This document shows, piece after piece, positions 61,742 through 64,000 of a stretch of DNA of 64,000 nucleotides. Within the stretch, counting starts at the first letter, position 1. Each line of letters begins with the position of its first letter. The DNA lies in NCBI GenBank assembly GCA_947385775.1, contig CANDMI010000004.1, positions 1-64,000 on the forward strand. The letters run 5' to 3'. This DNA comes from an uncultured Eubacterium sp. (GTDB lineage: Bacteria; Bacillota; Clostridia; Lachnospirales; Lachnospiraceae). The position numbers and the translations under genes were made by a program. The notes beneath the pieces are model-generated. The model ran no database searches, was not told where the DNA came from, and saw only the letters and a program-made list of their open reading frames with translations.

Positions 61742-64000
61742 ATGAAGAAAAAGAAATGGGGCTGGATTGCCAGCCTCCTGTTATTTTTTGTATTGTCCGG
61801 CATATTTACCCCGCAGGCAAGCGCAGCGGCGGCAACGCAAAAAGCGACGCTTCGCATCGTTTCTACGACGGACCTGCACGGGAAAGTCTCAAAAATGTAT
61901 TACGACAGCGCGGTGGAGCGAAATGGCTGCCTCGCACAGGCGTATTCGTTGATCGAGCAGGCAAGAAAAGAAGCAGGAGCTTCCAATACGATGACGGTGG
62001 ACATCGGGGATTCCATGTACGGGTATTCGGCGGATTATGTGCTTGGCCATTCCGCCCAGAATACGGTGCAGCCAATCTACAAAGCGATGTCAGCGGTAGG
62101 GTATGACGCCATTACAATTGGGAACCATGATTTTGATTACGGCTACTCTTATTTAAAGCAGCAGTTGGAGTTAGCAGGGTTAAGCGATAAATGCGTGCTT
62201 TCCAATGTGATCTTGGCGGATACCGGGAAAACCATATGGAATGAAACAAAGATCATCACAAAAAAGGTTCAGACAAACAAAGGGAAAAAGGTCAGCGTAA
62301 AAATTGGTCTGATCGGCGTTACCACAAGGACGATGTCCACCGTAATGGATTGTACGCAGGAGCTTGCTTCCCTGCCGATCATCCAGACAGTCAGCAAGGA
62401 AACAGAGTATTTGAAAAAAAAGGGTGTGGATGTCGTCGTTGCCTTAGTGCACAGCGGCATTGGAAATAAAACGCCGCTGGATACGGATGACAATGTGGTG
62501 TACGGCCTGTTAAATACGGTAGACGATCTGGACGCTGTCGTCGCGGGGCACAGGCATATTAATTATCCGATGGAAATAGCGGAAAATGAAAGCATTTACG
62601 AAAGAGACAATGTAGACGCGGACACCGGGATGATCAACGACACGCCGATGACTATGGTAAAAGACCGGGGAGCGGGCATTGGCGTGATCGATTTAAATCT
62701 GAAGATTAATTCAGACGGGGACATTTCCATATCCAGTTCCTCGGCAGGCGTGCGCATGGTGGAAAAGGATACGCCTGTCAGCCAAAAGATATTGGATGCG
62801 CAGCAGGCGGAGATCAAGCCTGTGGACGATTCTCTGACCCAAATCGTAGGGAACCTTTCCGAAAATGAAAGGATAGACAGCTATTTTGCGCTGATCGAGG
62901 ATAACTATGCGATCCAGCTTGCAAACGAGGCGAAGATTTCCTATGGCTTATCTTATACCGGAGGGGAAGGGAAAACGGAATATGCGTCTTATCCGGTGCT
63001 TGCGATGACAAAGTATAAGCTAAATGGCTCTTATTCCGCCGATGACCAGATCGACATTAATGGCACGATCACGATGAAGGACATTTTAAATGTGCAGATG
63101 GCGGGTCATGCATTTAACAAGCTGTATTGGATAAGCGGGAAGCAGCTTCGCGAGTGGCTGGAATGGTCGGCAAGCATTTACAGCACGTCCGGCGCAAAGA
63201 TCACGTCGGATGAGATGCTTGGAAGGCTCTTAGAGGAGCGGGGCGCGGCTACGATCACAGCGTCAGATTGGATGGACGACTGGGGAGAATTTGCAGTCTG
63301 CGACGGCGTGTGCTACACGATCGACGCAACGCAGCTGCCGCGTTATAATAAGAAAGGAAAGCTCAAAAACGAAGCTTCCCACAGGATCGTAAGCCTTACC
63401 TATGACGGGCTTCCGGTTACGGATGACCAGAAATTTATTATTGTGGCGAACAATCTTACAACCGCCGACGCGACAGCCGGCATAGAAGAACAAAAAGTAT
63501 TTGCCGAAAAAAACCAGGCGTATCTGGAACTTTCAGATTATGTGGCGGCGCAGCAAAAATTTGGGAGCCTGTCATCGAATGTAGACCACAACTGGAACGT
63601 ATTGTTTATGCCGGATGCAAATTACATTGTGCGCTCCAGTGTGTTTTCGCAGCCCCAGGCGATCATCAAAGACTGGTTCCGCGAGGTGGCGGGATACAAT
63701 GACACATTCGCGTATTATCTGGCGCAGTTCATCCGTAAGGATGCAGGCGAAGATAAGGAGAAACCGCTGCTTGTGATCTCCTCCACGAGCCGGCAGGAGA
63801 CGGACGGGCCGTTTGACATTAAGGTGCAGGCGACGGACGCTTCCGGGATAAAAACGGTCAAATGGCTGCCGGGCAGGCAGGAGGAAGACAGCAGCCTATG
63901 GCTGACCGCGCCGGATGTGGCGCAGGGTGCGTTTACGGCGGACAGCAACCAGGTCTATTCGGTGTTGGCGGAGGACAATGCGGGCAACAAGTCGTTAAAA
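61742..64000 (+). CDS. Secreted 5'-nucleotidase/2',3'-cyclic phosphodiesterase family protein, 5' part
   Basis: The frame is open for 753 codons to the window end, so the C-terminus is missing. A signal peptide (KKKKWGW, then a hydrophobic core, cleavage after QASA) starts the protein. The metallophosphatase domain has Asp44/His46 in STTDLHG, Asp90 in VDIGDS, GNHDFDYG (128-134), His237 in VALVHSG and AGHRH (His270, His272). The 5'-nucleotidase C-terminal domain follows near 360-620, and after about residue 670 begins an Ig-like surface domain (FDIKVQATDASGIKTVKWLP). It probably frees phosphate or nucleosides outside the cell. The ATG has an AGAAAGAGG site. It lies 31 bases behind the epimerase gene. 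Confidence 0.9.
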   Translation, partial: MKKKKWGWIASLLLFFVLSGIFTPQASAAAATQKATLRIVSTTDLHGKVSKMYYDSAVERNGCLAQAYSLIEQARKEAGASNTMTVDIGDSMYGYSADYVLGHSAQNTVQPIYKAMSAVGYDAITIGNHDFDYGYSYLKQQLELAGLSDKCVLSNVILADTGKTIWNETKIITKKVQTNKGKKVSVKIGLIGVTTRTMSTVMDCTQELASLPIIQTVSKETEYLKKKGVDVVVALVHSGIGNKTPLDTDDNVVYGLLNTVDDLDAVVAGHRHINYPMEIAENESIYERDNVDADTGMINDTPMTMVKDRGAGIGVIDLNLKINSDGDISISSSSAGVRMVEKDTPVSQKILDAQQAEIKPVDDSLTQIVGNLSENERIDSYFALIEDNYAIQLANEAKISYGLSYTGGEGKTEYASYPVLAMTKYKLNGSYSADDQIDINGTITMKDILNVQMAGHAFNKLYWISGKQLREWLEWSASIYSTSGAKITSDEMLGRLLEERGAATITASDWMDDWGEFAVCDGVCYTIDATQLPRYNKKGKLKNEASHRIVSLTYDGLPVTDDQKFIIVANNLTTADATAGIEEQKVFAEKNQAYLELSDYVAAQQKFGSLSSNVDHNWNVLFMPDANYIVRSSVFSQPQAIIKDWFREVAGYNDTFAYYLAQFIRKDAGEDKEKPLLVISSTSRQETDGPFDIKVQATDASGIKTVKWLPGRQEEDSSLWLTAPDVAQGAFTADSNQVYSVLAEDNAGNKSLK

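Overview
The window looks like a chromosomal segment of an anaerobic, spore-forming, butyrate-producing member of the Clostridia, most likely Lachnospiraceae or a close relative. The evidence is a thl-hbd-bcd-etfB-etfA butyryl-CoA cluster under a perfect Rex-type operator, a pyruvate:ferredoxin oxidoreductase, the sporulation sigma factor SigH in its usual cysS-mrnC-rlmB-sigH neighbourhood, a small DUF3787-type spore protein, Gram-positive AGGAGG ribosome binding sites and sigma-A promoters that are often of the extended -10 type. No rRNA, tRNA, CRISPR array, insertion sequence or prophage was seen.

Layout. 1-8.5 kb: the end of secDF, then a probable single operon glyA-serS-carA-carB between a promoter at 1364-1392 and a terminator at 8431-8477. 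8.5-11.4 kb: two divergent genes, a degenerate HD-GYP protein and a coiled-coil/SleB-type cell-wall hydrolase. 11.4-17 kb: the Rex-controlled butyrate operon (without crotonase), ending in four 18-bp repeats and a bidirectional terminator. 17-22 kb, minus strand: ispF-cysS-mrnC-rlmB-sigH plus a glycosyltransferase. 22.4-25 kb: a MsmX/UgpC-type ATPase, a probable unannotated structured RNA with a perfect consensus promoter, and a PucR-type regulator. 25-27 kb, minus strand: coaBC and a PHP phosphatase. 27-30.6 kb: gap, pgk and tpiA. 30.8-36.4 kb: single-gene units (aldolase-like, HAD, VOC, YgjP-like peptidase, serine recombinase, conserved hypothetical, DUF4097 lipoprotein). 36.5-40.6 kb: a hybrid sensor kinase with an apparent one-base slip in an A7 tract near its start, followed by a solute-binding lipoprotein. 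40.6-42.2 kb: PIN-like and MGMT-like proteins. 42.4-45.7 kb: a response regulator/ABC/kinase module of the antimicrobial-peptide type. 45.7-51 kb: a second PHP phosphatase, an acetyltransferase, a MATE pump, an AraC regulator, a gene relic and a TipAS-type MerR regulator. 51.3-55.1 kb: DUF3787 gene and nifJ. 55.3-57.7 kb: a divergent AgrC/AgrA-like pair. 57.7-64 kb: a surface-polymer cluster (CDP-glycerol transferase-like, TarI-like, SDR) and a secreted 5'-nucleotidase that runs off the window.

How the parts fit. Glycolysis (gap, pgk, tpiA) feeds pyruvate to PFOR, giving acetyl-CoA and reduced ferredoxin. Thl, Hbd and Bcd/EtfAB then take acetyl-CoA towards butyryl-CoA, with NADH/NAD sensed through Rex. 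The remaining genes mostly serve envelope building and sensing. The best candidate for something undescribed is the nested-hairpin RNA at about 23561-23718. Other items worth checking are the A7 slip in the hybrid kinase, the 18-bp repeats after etfA and the hairpin that abuts a ribosome binding site at 60510-60568.
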